Shown here: positions 5,713 to 6,228 of the stretch, piece after piece
How the letters are laid out: the number at the start of each line of letters is the position of its first letter
How positions within the stretch are numbered: position 1 is the first letter of the stretch
DNA from: Actinomycetes bacterium
GTDB lineage: Bacteria; Actinomycetota; Acidimicrobiia; Acidimicrobiales; Palsa-688
Length of the DNA stretch: 6,228 bases
Assembly (NCBI GenBank): GCA_021796905.1
Contig: JAKABK010000125.1
Location: 1-6,228, forward strand
Direction: 5' to 3'
Notes under the pieces: model-generated
Database searches by the model: none
What the model saw: the letters and a program-made list of their open reading frames with translations, nothing else
Told to the model about the DNA's origin: nothing
Program-made: the position numbers and the translations under genes

Positions 5713-5730
5713 GGAGCCGGGCGCCTCCTC

Positions 5731-5762
5731 TCCTCGATCGGACCGGTCCTCGATCGGACCGC
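5731..5762. repeat. 16-nt tandem duplication upstream of the membrane-protein gene
   Basis: tcctcgatcggaccgg (5731-5746) is followed by tcctcgatcggaccgc (5747-5762). The junction creates the palindrome ggaccggtcc (5740-5749), flanked by CGATC and GATCG arms. The block sits between the kinase stop and the membrane-protein ribosome binding site, so it may be a regulatory site or a 5'-leader hairpin. It may equally be a slippage product like those in the pseudogene. Confidence 0.8.
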
Positions 5763-5814
5763 GAGGAGCATGGATCGCTGGCGGGCAGCGCACAAGGCGC
5801 CCCCGGCCGGTCCC

Positions 5815-6228
5815 CTACCCGGACAACGGGACCCGGAGGCTGAAGACCGCCCCGCCGCCCGCCCGGTTGGCTGCGGTCGCTTCACCGCCGTGGCCGGCGG
5901 CGACCGCGGCGACCACGGAGAGGCCGAGCCCGGTCCCTCCGGCGGAGCGGGCGGTGTCGGCCTGCCAGAAACGGTCGAAGGCGTGGTCGAGGCCGTCTGC
6001 GGTGAGGCCCGGTCCCCGGTCCTCCACCGACAGGGACGCCACGGTCCCGGTCGAGCGGACCCTCACCGAGACCGGGGTGCCGGCAGGGGTGTGGCGGGCC
6101 GCGTTGGTGGTGAGGTTGGTGACCGCCCGGCGGAGCTGCTCGGGGTCACCGCAGACCACGACCGGTTCGGGCGCGTCGAGGGTCACCTCCCGGGTGGGAT
6201 CGAGGGCGACGAGGTCGTCGCAGGCTTC
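5815..6228 (-). CDS. Sensor histidine kinase, C-terminal ATPase domain (partial)
   Basis: The open frame runs to the window edge, so the sensor, HAMP and dimerisation/His regions are outside. The 137 visible residues (numbered from the edge) form a complete HATPase_c domain. The N box is NLTTNAARHTP (Asn38, Asn42, His46); the G1 box is VEDRGPGL (Asp70, Gly72, Gly74); the F box is FDRFWQAD (84-91); the G2 box is GGTGLGLSVV (97-106). The domain ends AVFSLRVPLSG, as is usual. An internal GTG at 6186 is not the start, because coding continues upstream as PTREVTLDAPEP. The FDRFW/GGTGLGL style is that of kinases paired with OmpR-type response regulators, so a regulator gene is expected upstream beyond position 6228. 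It probably belongs to the same transcription unit as, or controls, the downstream membrane protein. Confidence 0.95.
   Translation of the reverse strand, partial: EACDDLVALDPTREVTLDAPEPVVVCGDPEQLRRAVTNLTTNAARHTPAGTPVSVRVRSTGTVASLSVEDRGPGLTADGLDHAFDRFWQADTARSAGGTGLGLSVVAAVAAGHGGEATAANRAGGGAVFSLRVPLSG

Overview
This 6.2 kb window is very GC-rich (by eye near 70%), with many GTG starts and third-position G/C coding. It looks like a high-GC actinobacterium. An Acidimicrobiia-like lineage is possible, but that is inference from base composition and gene style. It is an accessory-looking patch: one decaying gene, several small or unrecognised genes, and the edge of a signalling/envelope cluster. 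No RNA genes, insertion sequences or CRISPR arrays were seen.

Region 1 (1-1055, + strand) is the broken C-terminal half of a heavy-metal P-type ATPase, probably P1B-4 type. The protein can be read end to end only by changing frame five times. Four changes coincide with short tandem duplications or repeat-like insertions (11, about 7, 10 and 7 nt periods) and one with a single-base loss. The phosphorylated Asp of DKTGT is Gly. A 259-base stretch (1056-1314) with no convincing gene follows.

Region 2 (1323-2826) is a divergent unit. On the minus strand, a 62-aa and a 174-aa unknown protein overlap by GTGA. On the plus strand is an ArsR/SufR-like winged-helix regulator with a Cys/His set that could hold an Fe-S cluster. 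The AT-rich gap between them carries a perfect 6-bp inverted repeat overlapping a -10-like box placed for leaderless transcription of the regulator. A small Cys-rich protein (2813-2989) overlaps the regulator's 3' end. This divergent unit is the best candidate for an undescribed system: a redox- or metal-responsive regulator controlling two unknown genes, with a zinc-binding-like mini-protein.

Region 3 (2998-6228, all minus strand) reads, in transcription order: the C-terminal ATPase domain of a sensor histidine kinase (cut by the window edge), a polytopic membrane protein, a UDP-sugar (probably UDP-glucuronate) 4-epimerase starting 10 nt after it, and a DUF1348 NTF2-like protein with its own strong ribosome binding site. 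The membrane protein and epimerase are probably co-transcribed and point to cell-envelope or surface-sugar functions.
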